A stretch of DNA of 64,000 nucleotides from Patiria miniata (lineage: Eukaryota; Echinodermata; Asteroidea; Valvatida; Asterinidae). Positions 29,744 to 41,515 of this stretch are shown here, one piece after another. A program made the position numbers and the translations under genes. The DNA lies in assembly GCF_015706575.1 (NCBI RefSeq), contig NW_024037059.1, positions 37,609,058 to 37,673,057 of the forward strand, written 5' to 3'. Below the pieces are notes generated by a model. It was not told where the DNA came from. It worked only from the letters and a program-made list of their open reading frames with translations, and did not search any database. Numbering within the stretch: the first letter of the stretch is position 1; each line of letters starts with the position of its first letter.

Positions 29744-32700
29744 ATGGCGGACGCATTAGCTGAGGTTGGACACTACGCCCACCTGGTGTGGCAGTTCTGC
29801 ACCCTGCGCAACGTAGTGGTGTACTCGGTCCTCCTGATGCTGGCCCGGTACGTCTACAACCGACTGAAGCTCACGAACCTCCCGCCGGGACCATGGGGCC
29901 TGCCCATCATCGGGGCCAACTTCCGACTAGGCTACAAGAACCCGGCCGAGGCCTTGCTGAGGATCAGCCGGCAGTACGGACGGATCTTCAGCATTCGGTT
30001 CGGGCCGCAGCTGGTGGTGGTGCTGAACGACGTGGAGCTGGCCAAAGAGGCGTTCGTGAAGAACGGTGACGTGTCCAGCGGCCGGCCTCATCCCACTGAC
30101 ATCGGCTTCTCGCTCAGGAAAATGCCAGGTCAGATCAGTAGCCAAATATAGCACAGGGATTTGCTCAGCACAGAAACTAATTGCTTATTAAACCAGTTAC
30201 TTGTCAAATGTCATTTGATTTATATCGCTTCTGACTGATTTTCTGCTCATTTTTGCTTGGCCTAATTTGTTTCAATATGTATTACATGACATGAGAATGG
30301 TGGACTGACAATAAAACCTTCAATCTGCATTTCATGTCATTCTGCATACCCGAATCCGTATATGAGCCCCCCCAGCCCCCCCCCCCCCCCAAAAAAAAAC
30401 CCCACCGTGATATTTTTGTTTCTGTTGTAACCGTTATTGGCAGTTGTTCCACCATTGAGAACACCATTGTGCACTTTGGTGTGATTTCTAGAATAAAGTG
30501 CACTTATGCAATAGCTGCTATACATGGCAGAGTCGAAAACAAATATTGAGGCAGTGCGTCGTTCGCGTATCAGACGCGCCGCTATCAGACCCAAAGCGAT
30601 CTAGCTACGCGTGGGTTAAAGGTAGCTGCATTCTGTTGTCAGAGTATAGTTTTAGGAACTGAGGGTGTATATGGCCTAACTCTGTTAACCTATTGCGAAA
30701 ATACTACCATTGTTTTAAGTTTTGCAGAAATATTTAGGCCTAGCTTGTAAAAACCTGTCACTGTTTTATACAGACATCTTTTAAATTGGCTGGTGTAAGT
30801 AGGCCTACTATCTCGATTTATCATGGCAGTTCTCTACTTCCCCCTGAAACCTGCGTCAAGTTATAACGGCAACCAGAATACTGTCAATTTCTTAGTCAAT
30901 ATCTTCATGATTTACTTTTCATTTTGTAGCCCAGCTAATCCGTTCTGAGGGACAGGACTGGAAGGATCTGCGCAGCTTCACCCTGAAGGCACTGCGCCAC
31001 TTCGGCGTGGGTACCAGGGAGATCGAGAAAGTCATCGAAGACGAGGCCCAGCAGCTCTGCAGCACGCTGGAGAAAGAAGTAGCGACCGAGGCTGGGCACC
31101 AGCTAGATCCGCGCCGCTTGCTCAACATGGCCGTGGCCAACATCATCTGCTCCTTCACCTTCGGCTACCGGATGGAGTACAGCAACCCGGACTTCGTCAA
31201 GATCATCGAGAGCATCCGAGATATCTCGGCCGACACCTCGCTGACCAACCTGATGCAGGTCTGGCCGCTGCTGATCTTGACGCCGGCCTACAGCGCCGTG
31301 CGGCGGGGCATCATGACCTTCCGGCGCATGGCCCAGAAAGTCATCGACCAGCACAAGGAGACGTACGACGCTAACGACATGAGGGACGTCTTGGACATGA
31401 TGATTGCAGAAGTCAAGAAGGGGAAAGATGCTAAGATACCCGTCGATGAAGCCTACCTCTGGATCAACGTGGGTGAGCTGTTCGGGGCTGGAGCGGATAC
31501 CACCATCAACTCGCTCATGTGGGCTGTCTTTGAGATGACCTCGAGGCAAGACGTACAGGACAAGGTTTGTGTGGCGCCAAAGTTCCAAATTTCAAGTCAG
31601 CATGAGCCTTGCCTAGTTGTCACAGTACCACTTTTCCAACTTAGCTTTGACCAGAAACGGGAACATAATTATTTTGGCCTCGTGACAAATTTGTATACAG
31701 CGTGAAATTCATCTTGGAGCGAATTAAAGATTATCTTTCTTATGGCAGAAAGAGAAGAGTACGATTCGACCCAAAAGATCGATGAAAAGTAATTGACATC
31801 TCGATGCAAGTTCAAACTTAAAAATTATTTCGTATATTTTTCTCACCTCATAACCTTCATTTGGCAATGTTTAAGATGTCAGTAAAGTTTCTTTTCACTA
31901 TTTAGATATATCCCATTCCCTATCTAGCTGTCTTACTTGTCTCAAACTGTTACCAAAACAATCAAGAAGTCTTAAATAACTTGTTACTAGGTGCGGAAAG
32001 AGATCCACGATGTCCTGGGCACCCACCGGCCGCCGAGGATGTCTGACCGGGGCGATCTGCCCTTCACCCAGGCGGCCGTCATGGAGTCCTTCCGCCTGAG
32101 GCACCCGGGGCCGACCGGCTCCCTACACCGCACCACGGCCACCATGCACATCGCCGGCTACACGATACCAGAGAACACCTTCGTGACCAGCCCACAGTGG
32201 AGCATGCACCGGGACCCGAGGGAGTTCAAGAAGCCGTACGAGTACGACCCGGGCAATTTCTTGAACAAGGAGGGAAAGTTCACCGAGCCCAATGGGTTCA
32301 TGCCGTTTGGTGTTGGTAAGATAATAATATTTTGAAAGACAGAGTAAATACATATTATTCAGGCCAAACAAGAAAATGAAACCCAACTTGTAACAATTTA
32401 GGCGGAAGTCTGTCTCTCCTACGCAAGCGGTGCCGCTGCTTGACACTTAGAAGTCTGCTGCCACCAAGAGTCTAGAAAGTGTTGAGTTTACATGTTTCTC
32501 TTTTAAGAAGCATGATGGCGGGACATAATTATTACGTACTATATCGGAAGTTCGGGTTTTACACTTGACGCCCAGTCTTTCATGTTGGATCCATTTACAG
32601 ATTGGCCTAAATATCAAATCAATTCACAAAGCCGGTGTCGATTAGGGAATCGGAACAAACACACGTTTGTGAGAATTCAGTTGAATAGCTAGTTGCTTGA

Positions 32701-33093
32701 CACTAGTGCCTTGTGATTGACTTGTGACTGCCTTGTGATTGACTTGTGACTGACTTGTGATGGACTTGTGATCTGATTTGTGATGGACTTGTGACTGACT
32801 TGTGATGGACTTGTGATGGACTTGTGATTGACTTGTAATTGACTTGTGATGGACGTGTGACTACAGCGCGCTATAGCATTGCTGTCAACCCTCTTCCTTT
32901 CCCAGGCCCCCGTGTCTGCATCGGCGAGTCCCTGGCCCGCACCGAGCTCTTCGTCTTCTTCACCACCCTGATGCAGCGGTTCAAGTTCGAGTTCGCCCCG
33001 GGGCAGGTCATCCAGGACGAAGGTCACGGTCACTTCGGTGCCACCTACACTCCGAAACCCTACAAAGTGCGCCTCACGCCCGTCACGCATTAA
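29744..33093 (+). CDS. Cytochrome P450, CYP2 clan, complete (4 exons, 510 aa)
   Basis: Heme-thiolate monooxygenase, anchored in the ER membrane in this family; the substrate cannot be told from sequence. Exons 29744-30128, 30930-31564, 31991-32315 and 32906-33093 join in phase into 510 codons, the usual family length. In order: an N-terminal membrane segment (VVVYSVLLMLARYVY), the proline hinge PPGPWGLP, the WKDLR C-helix segment, I-helix GAGADTT, ExxR as ESFR, and heme loop FGVGPRVCIGE with the Cys ligand. The PERF region reads YDPGNFL, as in CYP2-type enzymes. The ATG at 29744 has context acaaaATGg. Donors and acceptors are all GT/AG. The CYP2 clan call rests on GESLARTEL, FFTTLMQRF and the KPYKVRL end. 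No defects seen. Confidence 0.95.
30129..30929. other. P450 intron 1
   Basis: Opens with repeat-like DNA (tagcacagggatttgctcag, ccagttacttgtc) reminiscent of the 15986 foldback family. It also holds a C/A homopolymer stretch at 30367-30404. Nothing else recognised. Confidence 0.45.
31565..31990. other. P450 intron 2, nothing recognised
   Basis: AT-rich intron with no repeats defined. Confidence 0.5.
32690..32870. repeat. 10-11 bp minisatellite in P450 intron 3
   Basis: gacttgtgattgacttgtga repeats ending about 35 bp before the acceptor of the last P450 exon. It is the same unit as at 58-182 (inverted) and 62130-62680. The rest of the intron (32316-32689) shows nothing. Confidence 0.9.
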
Positions 33094-33440
33094 CTGTGAA
33101 TAACATTATTAATAGAACCAAGGTGATGTCATAACGCATTCAGTATCATTGGCATGAATCTCTTGTTTTTAAGCCTGAATGAAGTTAACTCTTTAAGGGA
33201 TTTTTCTTTCGTTGATGTTTTCTTAATTTGGTTTAGTTGCCCATAGAATTTAACGGGACGAATCTCTTTTACCGCAATATAATTATTTTTGCCCAATATT
33301 ATGGCGCAGGTGAATTGATAAATGTCTGGCGTTCGTTGTTAGGCTAAGGCGCCCTCTTTTGTTAATTACCTCACGGAGCCTGAACTCGGTTGCTTGATTT
33401 GCGAACTACACCTATACAATAAACTGATTTCTGTCCTGTC
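33094..33440 (+). promoter_or_regulatory. P450 3' UTR with candidate poly(A) signal
   Basis: AATAAA at 33418-33423 lies 325 bp after the stop and is followed by a T/G-rich stretch (tttctgtcctgtc). It is the first such hexamer downstream of the gene. Confidence 0.5.
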
Positions 33441-34980
33441 AAAATTGTCACCACTGTTGGAAGTCCTGTGTTGCCATTTACATGTACTGCTCCGCGAACA
33501 ACCGTCAAATTCCTACTCCGCCGTTCAGATCTATAATTTGATCAAACTGACCCAGAGAAACGGAGCAGTTTTCGCCTAGAGAAAACAAAAACACGTTGTG
33601 TAATTCGTGTGTTGTGGGTCATACGTCATTAAAGACACTATAGTGTTTGGGTAAAAATTCAATTTGTGCCAAACTATAATCACATAAAGTTGACACTTGA
33701 TCAAATTCAAACGTTTTTGACAAAATGTGGTGCTGTTTTATTCTGAGCGGGAAAACATAAGAAAGGTGACCGTCGTTGAGTCAGGTTACAAAATTTAAGT
33801 TTTCCCGGCTCTGTTGTATTTTTTTCGCTAAAATTCTTAATTTTCACAAGCTGTTCGTCCCGATTCTTTCAATATATTACTGGCATCCGATTGTAAAGTT
33901 CGAATTGGAGACTGTTTGTATTTTTACAAATTACACTCGGATATCGCATCTCGTTGAGGTTTGCTATAAGTCACTACAATTATATCATTCGAGCGAATAC
34001 GTGCTCGTCGAAAAGGAACCAAACAACAAAAAGAGATAAGTATCAAATATCTTCGAAACCTGAATAAATATCAAAACATTTCGGTAGACTTTACAGATTT
34101 AACGTGAATTAGTAATTTTATTCGAGTTTTTTTTTAAGACAGACAAGAATATAGTAGACCACGTATGGTAAAAAGGAGATGTAGCCTATTAAAATGAAAA
34201 GGGTCGTTCGTTCATGATTAAGATTCTTTTTCCTCCTCGCAAACCATCCGTGAAATTGCTTACAAAATGACTGTCTCCCCTTACAATGTAGGCCTACATC
34301 AGATAATTATCATTACATTATGCAGTCTTACTGTACGGTAAATTGTGCTTTCGGCCAAGGTCCAATTAAATTGGAACGGCTATTACTACCGTTGTCTCCT
34401 GTACATCGCTGATATTTACAAAAGCTATTTAAATAATGTGCGCGGATTGCCGTGGAATAGCCCTTTTCAGCCTCGCCCCGCTGAAAATTCGTCTCATGTA
34501 ATAAGGGAATAACAGTGTGAGGAGCCGGTCTTCACTGCGTGATAATGACCGGGTGTGGGGGTGACCGCTGTTAATGGACCGAGACGACTGTTATTCCCAT
34601 TAATAAATACCTTTATAACGAAATAAACAGTTAAAATGCTCCAATTTTGTGACTTTCTTTCGGCGATATTTCCAGACTTTTTTGTGCTCATGTTCATGGG
34701 CCATATTTTAGCTTAACAGCTATAATGACGTAAACTCAAGAGAAACTGCTGCCGTAGCGAAACAAATTACAACAATGTTTTCATATCTTTACCTGATGGA
34801 GGAAGCTGGAATCTCGTTTACACATTCCTTGTGTCCGGAATTACAAAGAAGCTTGGTTTAGGAAAGGTAAATATGTCGGTGGGTAAAGTGTTCAAAGAAA
34901 ATAAATCGTAGATCTACGCTTTCGTCGTAAACATCCTCGGAATATACTGCACTGCTGTACGATGTCGTTTCAAAACTTCC
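33441..34980. other. Intergenic DNA after P450
   Basis: AT-rich. At 34503-34596 ggaataacagt and actgttattcc form an inverted pair around a GC-richer core. No coding sequence recognised. Confidence 0.45.
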
Positions 34981-35860
34981 TTACGCGCGCGCACGCACGC
35001 ATCCCTAGCAACTGTGTTGCGTACGCGCGCGTCAGTCTCACGCGACGGGGGTTGAGCGCATGTGCAGTGCTCGAATGTTAAAAGCTACCGCAGGACTGTT
35101 ACTATATTTTGACCAATCATTGGCTTGCATGGGGCTGAACGGGGCTGGATCAATGCTGGTTCAGGGGCCATTTATTCGCTTGATCTTTGAAGCCGGTCCA
35201 TTATCACCGTTAATGACCGGCCACGTGAACGAGTCTCGACCAATCAGAAACCATCAACTCTCCAAGGTATTTATTAATTAAAGGTAATGCGTGGGAATCA
35301 AGGATAATTGCTATCATGGGGAATAACTTCCATGCTGATAATAATTTGGAAGTCTACATAGCTTTACTTCCGATCGGTAGTGTTGGCATTATAGACCCGT
35401 ACCATTAGTTGGGAGGCGAAAACCGAATGTGCTACAAACGCATTGCATTGCCTATTTGGTTAAAAGTATAAATGCAGGGCATTGGCAGTTGTACTGCACT
35501 GTCTAAGGGTAAACCGATCCACCCGGTTCGTAAATGTGACGTCACTTCAGTTTACCACGCCTACTGCTGCGCATGAAGTAGTGTAGAGATCAGTGATGTG
35601 GAACCATTGGAACTGCGGAAGTAGTGCAAAGCAAAGTTGCGTGTTTAGCCAATGGGCGCTAGTATAGAAGTTGTGCGTGCGCGTGTACGACGTAGTCACA
35701 AACCGTATTGAGCCCTGCCCCATGGTATTCTGACCAATCACAGCCGTGATTCATGTCCGACATGCGTGCGCGCGTATTATGACGCGCGCAGCTGAAAAAT
35801 TCAGTGTGGCATTGGAGAAGAGCACGTGTTACGTGCGCAGTGGGCGGAGCTTACTGAATC
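34981..35860. promoter_or_regulatory. CpG-rich patch with CCAAT boxes and a CRE
   Basis: Contains alternating purine-pyrimidine tracts (acgcgcgcgcacgcacgc near 34982; gtgcgtgcgcgtgtacg near 35674). CCAAT motifs occur near 35112, 35241, 35649 and 35734, and a palindromic CRE TGACGTCA is at 35537-35544. No neighbouring exon is recognised on either strand, so a promoter or enhancer role is inference. Confidence 0.3.
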
Positions 35861-37720
35861 CGTCCATTCAATGCAGATCCAAAAAAAAAGGACTGGGCCA
35901 CCAAAGGAACCCTCAATACGAGATCTCAAGGCGTCCGCCTCGAAACATCGGCTGGATTTTAATGGCAGTATGCCAATTAATCATAACAAATCTGACGTTT
36001 TAAAAGGATGGACTTTGAATTTTGAAATCTCCAAGCTAATTCACACATAGCACAAAGAGACAAGTAAATGTATTTCACGCATATCCCCTTCCAAAGGAAT
36101 ATAACCCCATGATGAACACTTACAGTGTGTTGTTGCTATGGAAATGGCATCTTTAACTTTGATAAAAACATGTGGTTTTTTTTTTTAAATCGGGCTTCGT
36201 TCGGCTCATACATCACGTAGAAGTAAAGCAAATTTCCCGTGTGGCGCCAACAAAATTGTATTTTCATTAAAGGAATAATACCTACCGATTTTACGAGAAT
36301 GTCCTTGCTCAAAGTGAAAATAGGACTGGCACCAAATACCCTGTGAAATTATTCCTCCTGAAATGGTATCGTTCGGAAGAAAACACTCATTGCAGGTTGT
36401 TTAAGAACGCGGGCAAAGCTGCTTAATAACATTACGTTACCATTATCAACGGAATCCAGTATACGAGACCCAATAATTTGTGCATACGTACATGGTCTCT
36501 GATTTCTCAAAATGTATAGTTAGTATACACTGAGCTGAAACTTCCACAAGTTAGTTGTTCTGCACCCTTTTTAAGATTTTGACCAGTTTTGTTGCCTCAA
36601 ACGAAAACAAAAATCACAAAAAAGCAAATAATCCTATGTACCTTAAACATAATTCAAGGAATTAAGACATTTTGAGAATAAATTTCTTCCTCGTGTTCTG
36701 TCTTTCAAGTTTCTTCAGGTTTATGCACTGGTTTCATTACCAGAACAAGATTGTTTGCGAACAAAATCGATCCGCACTATAACCGCACTAACCTTGGGTA
36801 CGGCATGTTACCAATTTACCTTTAATAAGGGCCTAATAATAAGCATAGGGTTTCGTTGTAATTCTCGTCACGTTTTGTTTGTAGAAAGTGCAGCGCAACT
36901 AAACACATATTCGGTATAACGGCTGACTATACAAGGTTATTAAATTTACAGAGAAGATGAAGTGATGTGTCCACAGCCATGCTTTTAGGGCGGTAATTTA
37001 ATTTCAAAGTAGTGTACGTGTACCGGCGCGGTCTGAGTCAGCATAGGAAAAAAATTGATTGAATCGTTTCAGCGACAGATCAAAAATGTAATCTTTCATC
37101 CGAATTGTTAACCGTTGAATTGTCAAAGATCTTTATGTTGATGAGCAGTTTGATGATGAATTGTATGATACATGTATCACTATGGCGAGCACGGACATCC
37201 GGGAGCTAATTCTTGCACTTGTCTAGTTCCAAGACCTATTCACTTGAAACTCAATGATTCTTGAGCGCTGCATGGTAACACATATCAATCGGTAAAAAAC
37301 TCAATTGCTAAATGAAACGATGTTTTTCATTGGCTGACGTAAACGCCGCGCTACCCTGTATAGAACATGAAACCTGCCTACGAATCGCCTTTTCTTTAAC
37401 ATTTGGACATGGTCAGGCGATAGTCCCCCTACCATCTCCAAATGTAAACAAAAGGCGATTCGTAGAGTCCTAGTTACTCGGACTTATACAATGTAATGTT
37501 TCACTGTTTAAGATCCTTATTATGAGAGAAATGGACATTTTTATGGAACGGAATAAAATGGTGGCACTTTTGAATGGCACAAAGCATACTTAAAAGATAG
37601 TTTAAAGCTCTATACTGCGCTGTATAGATCTTGCATTGCCGCCATCTTTGATTTTTCAGCGATTTTGTTTTTTTCCCAGCAATATTTTTTTCTCTCTGAA
37701 TACGTAATATTCTAGTTTAT
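35861..37720. other. Intergenic DNA with repeat fragments
   Basis: 36517-36672 is an inverted fragment of the 21179-21747 element. 37378-37465 is a small foldback (ctacgaatcgccttttcttt facing aaaaggcgattcgtag, with inner atttgga / tccaaat). Otherwise nothing recognised. Confidence 0.5.
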
Positions 37721-37731
37721 CCGTAAGTTGT

Positions 37732-38066
37732 CATGCTTATGCGCCTATCAAATGTTTCTTCCCCCGCAGCCCCAGGTCCGATGTCGGGATTTGGTCACGG
37801 TTTTTCATGCCCCAGGGTGGAGATTTTGCATTGCACTCATTGCAGATTTTTGCACTCAAATTACATTGTTACCATTGGCGTGCTACATGGAAATGCATGT
37901 ACTAGTGCGCCCCACGTATGTATGTCGGGGCATGGTCGGGGATTGTCACTTAAATTTTGCCAGAAAAGTGGGAATTTTGTCACTTCAAAAGTGACAATCC
38001 CCACGTCTTGGGTGGGGCAGCCCGGGGGAGGGGTGGGGGAAACAATATTGATAGGCGCATTAGGTT
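37732..38066. mobile_element. Inverted-repeat element (~335 bp)
   Basis: Left end ttatgcgcctatcaaatgtt then tcttcccc; right end ggggaaacaatattgatagg then cgcatta. Inner motifs gtcggggattgtcact and agtgacaatccccac also pair. No coding capacity. Confidence 0.72.
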
Positions 38067-38297
38067 CTATCTTGGTCCAACTGTCCGTGTGTACTTGTTT
38101 TTGTTTTGTGTTGGTCCGTCCAAGGCATCTCGCCACAACCCCTATTTACAAGTCCCGACATTTGGGTTTCGCTTTTTTTTTATGCATAAAGTAGACTTGT
38201 TGTTAATGAATAAACATTAGACAAACACCTCAAAAATCGCTGGTGAATGTAATTGATCTAGGCCTATAGCGAGCAGAAGTTGGCTGCCGATCTCGGA

Positions 38298-38375
38298 AAG
38301 CTCAGTGGACGAGTTGTAAAGATGTCTGCACTTGTGAGGCAGGAAGTCTCGGGTTCAAGTCCCACCCCTAGCGAA
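38298..38375 (+). mobile_element. tRNA-like SINE head
   Basis: agctcagtggacgagttgta (A box) and ctcgggttcaagtcccaccc (B box) with cloverleaf-like spacing, but no matching acceptor stem. It lies just 3' of the GPCR stop codon. Treated as SINE-derived rather than a tRNA gene. Confidence 0.6.
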
Positions 38376-38431
38376 CATCAAAGCCAAAGCTTGACAAGTT
38401 TAAGGGTGTGAAATCTTGTGTAATATAGCCT

Positions 38432-39496
38432 TCACCTCTTAAATATTTCCAGTAATATCTGTTTGGAGAGTTGCCTGAATGTTCCGTTCATGACGACGTA
38501 GATGACAAAGTTCCAGAAACTGTTGCTGACGATGAGCCACGCGCAGACGAAATCCACCGCGGGCGGCAGCCGCGCCAGCGGGTGCAGATCGGCATAAACG
38601 CGGACCGCGGAGAACGGCAGATAGCAGATCGTGTACACTATTACGACCACGCAGAAGAGTCGTACCGCCTTGCCGCTGCCGGCCTTGGCCCGGGAACTAC
38701 CGCCCGTAGAAGAAGCAGTGTTCACGGTGTTGATCTTTTTGGCCTGTTGGCGAGTGGTGTGGATGAGCTTGATGTAGATGCCAAGCATGGCGGCGATAGG
38801 AAGGATGAATGACAAACAGAGATAGTTGATATCGAGTGCGAGAGCTTCCTGGCCTTGTTGGATCAAGCACATTGCGGCAGCGCGGTTGTACCGCACACGC
38901 GGTCGAACGGTGACCATTATGATCACCGTGAGTACGGTCAAAATGATCCACTGGAACCAAGTCATGCAAAGGACTCGATTCCTGGACATGAGGGTCGGGT
39001 AGGAGAAGGGTCTGGTGATGGCTACAAAGCGATCCAGAGTCAGACTCAACAGGTTGCCGATAGAGATACCACCGAATAAGACTAAGACAGAGCACATCAG
39101 GGTACAGACGGTATCGCCAAAGGGCCAGCGGTCCATCGCCGAGAGGGGGACGCAGGATATACTCAACACCCCAACGGCTAGGTCTGAAAGGGCCAAGGAG
39201 GACATGACGAGCTTGGTGGAGCCCGGTGGGAACTCCCCACGGGCTCGCCACATCACGGCCAGCGTCAGGGCGTTGGCTAGGATGATCGCCAGGCTGTTCA
39301 GGGCGATGTAGGCGGTCCGGAGAGCGATCACCACCGGGCTGAGACGATCATCATCATCATCTGGTAACATCGTGTCAGTCTCGTTGTGCGTGCATTCCAT
39401 CAAGGTGTATCCTATCTCCTCTACAGGTGAAAAAAATGATCTACTGCCGGGTCTTTTGGATGATAAAACACCGCTTAGCCGCGTGTCCTTTTGCAA
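38432..39496 (-). CDS. Class A (rhodopsin-like) GPCR, single exon, 354 aa
   Basis: Seven-transmembrane receptor of unknown ligand at the plasma membrane. Landmarks by residue: an acidic N-tail with one N-glycosylation site (N38-E-T) and DDDDD at 46-50; TM1 about 55-82 with the conserved Asn in ANALTLAV; TM2 LALSDLAVG; Cys131 at the top of TM3 and Cys210 in loop 2, the usual disulfide; DRF at 155-157 for D/ERY; TM6 CYLP at 291-294; TM7 NFVIY at 329-333, where the NPxxY proline is Phe. TM3 position 3.32 is Leu, not Asp, which argues against an amine receptor. The first ATG at 39496 is upstream and in frame; Met33 is an alternative start. Neighbours give no clue. The class A call is firm, the subfamily open. 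Confidence 0.9.
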   Translation of the reverse strand: MQKDTRLSGVLSSKRPGSRSFFSPVEEIGYTLMECTHNETDTMLPDDDDDRLSPVVIALRTAYIALNSLAIILANALTLAVMWRARGEFPPGSTKLVMSSLALSDLAVGVLSISCVPLSAMDRWPFGDTVCTLMCSVLVLFGGISIGNLLSLTLDRFVAITRPFSYPTLMSRNRVLCMTWFQWIILTVLTVIIMVTVRPRVRYNRAAAMCLIQQGQEALALDINYLCLSFILPIAAMLGIYIKLIHTTRQQAKKINTVNTASSTGGSSRAKAGSGKAVRLFCVVVIVYTICYLPFSAVRVYADLHPLARLPPAVDFVCAWLIVSNSFWNFVIYVVMNGTFRQLSKQILLEIFKR

Positions 39497-40923
39497 GCCC
39501 TTACAATGAACTCAACTTCGTGCATCCATGTATCATATACCTTGCTGCAGTATATTTTGATTGATGATGCTCTCTGTTTCAATAGCTTAAGACGTGATGG
39601 CTCACTCGTTCCTTAGTGGATAGATAAACACTATCGGCTTAATATATCATGGAATTGTAAAAAGCTGTGACTTGTTGGTTCTTCATAATTGACTCGGGTT
39701 TACAGTGCATGAGTAAAGTGTACACAACAGCTATGGGTTGACTTCGCTGAGCGATGCTCGCCTCGTGTAATGGAGTGAACCATAGCGCCGATCATCAGAT
39801 TATCGTTTAGAAAAGATGGATCGTCACAACCCACGCAAACGATGAAATCTCGGAACGCTGCTTGCTATAGTCGGAGTGACGTCTCGTCTCCAATTAAGTT
39901 CGCCGTATACTGGAGAGCTGATCTCATAATAGTTGCAGGCCAAATCGGTCCAAAATTGCCTACGCCGGCCAAATCACGATAATTTGCATTCCCCGAACTG
40001 TTCAGTATTTAAACACATTGTGGCCATGAACTTGAGGGTTTGAACAAAAATAAGGGTGGAAGCCGTGCACGGGATTGTGAACTTGTGTTTCTGTGAAATT
40101 TGGATGAAATTGGGGCCCTAAAGGCGCTCTATTTTGCAATGGAGTGTAGGCACCGTTTTTCAAAATGGCGATGGGCATCGGGACTTTCAAGGGGTGATCA
40201 TCTTCGGATGAACATTTCTCCTGATAGTAATTAGATTACCCCCCCCCCCCAAAAAAAAAAATTTAAAACAAAATGAAAGATGATGTAATCAGCTTTTATT
40301 TGATGTGTCTCGAACACCTTGGAGAGTTGTGATTATTGTTCCCGAATTTCTAAAGTGGGGACATTTATCATTGGCGTACGGTCTATGCAGTTTAGTCTGT
40401 ACCCATATACCATGCGGCTGAGTGGATGATATAATGAGGCTGTGCTCAGACCCCAACCAGTGTTTTGTAAACAGTTTATATCAATAGCCCTTTGTGATTT
40501 CGGGATTAAACATTCGGTTTTGAACGATTGCAAGAAATAATATTGATTGTTTGATTAATTATTGATTTTGGTTTATTGCCACATTATTTTATAAGCATAC
40601 AAATAATATAATAAATAGGCTTAGTAGAATGTGTCTAAAAAGTATATTGGAAAATATGAACAAGAAAAAAAAGTAACGAGGCCGGGACTCGAACCCGGGT
40701 CGCCTGATTGCGAGTCTGGTGTCATCTCACAAAAGCAACACCGCTTCTCATTTGGAATGCTTATTCTTAATCTTGACTGCGTGCAGGATGGGGTTTGTTG
40801 TTTTACGCGTGCTATAACGTTTAGACGCAATACACAGTCTGATGATTGTACTCACACGTTTGATTAATAACATTTACTAATAAAAGCTGATTGATGTGGT
40901 CAGAATTTGATTAGGAAAGAGAG
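39497..40923. other. Region upstream of GPCR
   Basis: Should hold the GPCR promoter on the minus strand; no clear TATA or initiator was picked out. A C/A homopolymer stretch lies at 40230-40261. A minus-strand tRNA-like B box at 40680-40700 (gccgggactcgaacccgggt) is probably a SINE remnant. Confidence 0.45.
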
Positions 40924-41102
40924 AAAAAATCGATGATTTTTGCCCAAATCTTCAAAATATTGGGTGTTAGAGTGTGATGAATTTTGGCCAAAAAAATACT
41001 TTTCTCCAAACTATGCAGACATTCCTTTCCAGGCAAGAGGAGCATCAATCAACATTTTACCACCCAATATTTTGAAAATTTGGGCAAAAATCATCGATTT
41101 TT
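40924..41102. mobile_element. Foldback unit with ~43-bp arms beside the satellite
   Basis: Left arm aaaaaatcgatgatttttgc then ccaaatcttcaaaatattgggtg; right arm cacccaatattttgaaaatt then tgggcaaaaatcatcgattttt. The interior (tttccaggcaagaggagcat) resembles DNA at the array start near 41349. Confidence 0.85.
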
Positions 41103-41348
41103 AGGGAACAAAATCATTATTTTTGACAGATTTTATCCCAAATTTTCGTCGAAATTTCATTTTGAAATGCACATCTGTCCAGAAATCGAATTGGAATGTG
41201 TTTTATGGTCCTTAAGGCATCTTTCCAGCAAGTTTGAAGTGATTTTTTTTTTTGCCCACAATTTAAAAAAAAAACACAAGGGGTAAGCCTTACTCTTTTG
41301 ATGAAATTTTGCATAAAAACTTGTTCAAATTATGCAGAATTTTTTTCA
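41103..41348 (+). repeat. Degenerate satellite monomer, left edge
   Basis: Shares ctgtcc, aaatcgaattggaatgtg, cttaagg, tttccagcaagtttg and caaggggtaagccttac with the 166-bp monomer, in the same orientation, but is much diverged. It resembles the reverse complement of 55650-55800 more closely than it resembles the array units. Confidence 0.75.
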
Positions 41349-41515
41349 AGGCAAGAGGGGCATCCAACATCATGTGTTCGAGGTGCCCTTAGGAGTCTTT
41401 CCAGGAAGTTTGGAGCAATTTAATTTTTTGACCAAAATTGAAAAAAAATTCCAAGGGGTTAGCCTTACATTTTTAATGAAATTTACCAAAATGTGAATTT
41501 CTTTGTATTGATATA

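Noticed and set aside
31103-31588. Minus-strand frame of 161 codons over P450 exon 2
   Set aside because: Antisense shadow of a GC-rich P450 exon with clear family motifs on the plus strand.
38471-39311. Plus-strand frames over the GPCR
   Set aside because: They are antisense shadows of the clearly seven-transmembrane minus-strand frame.
40676-40745. Minus-strand tRNA gene
   Set aside because: A good T-arm (cgggttcgagtcccgg), but no matching 5' acceptor strand at the right distance.
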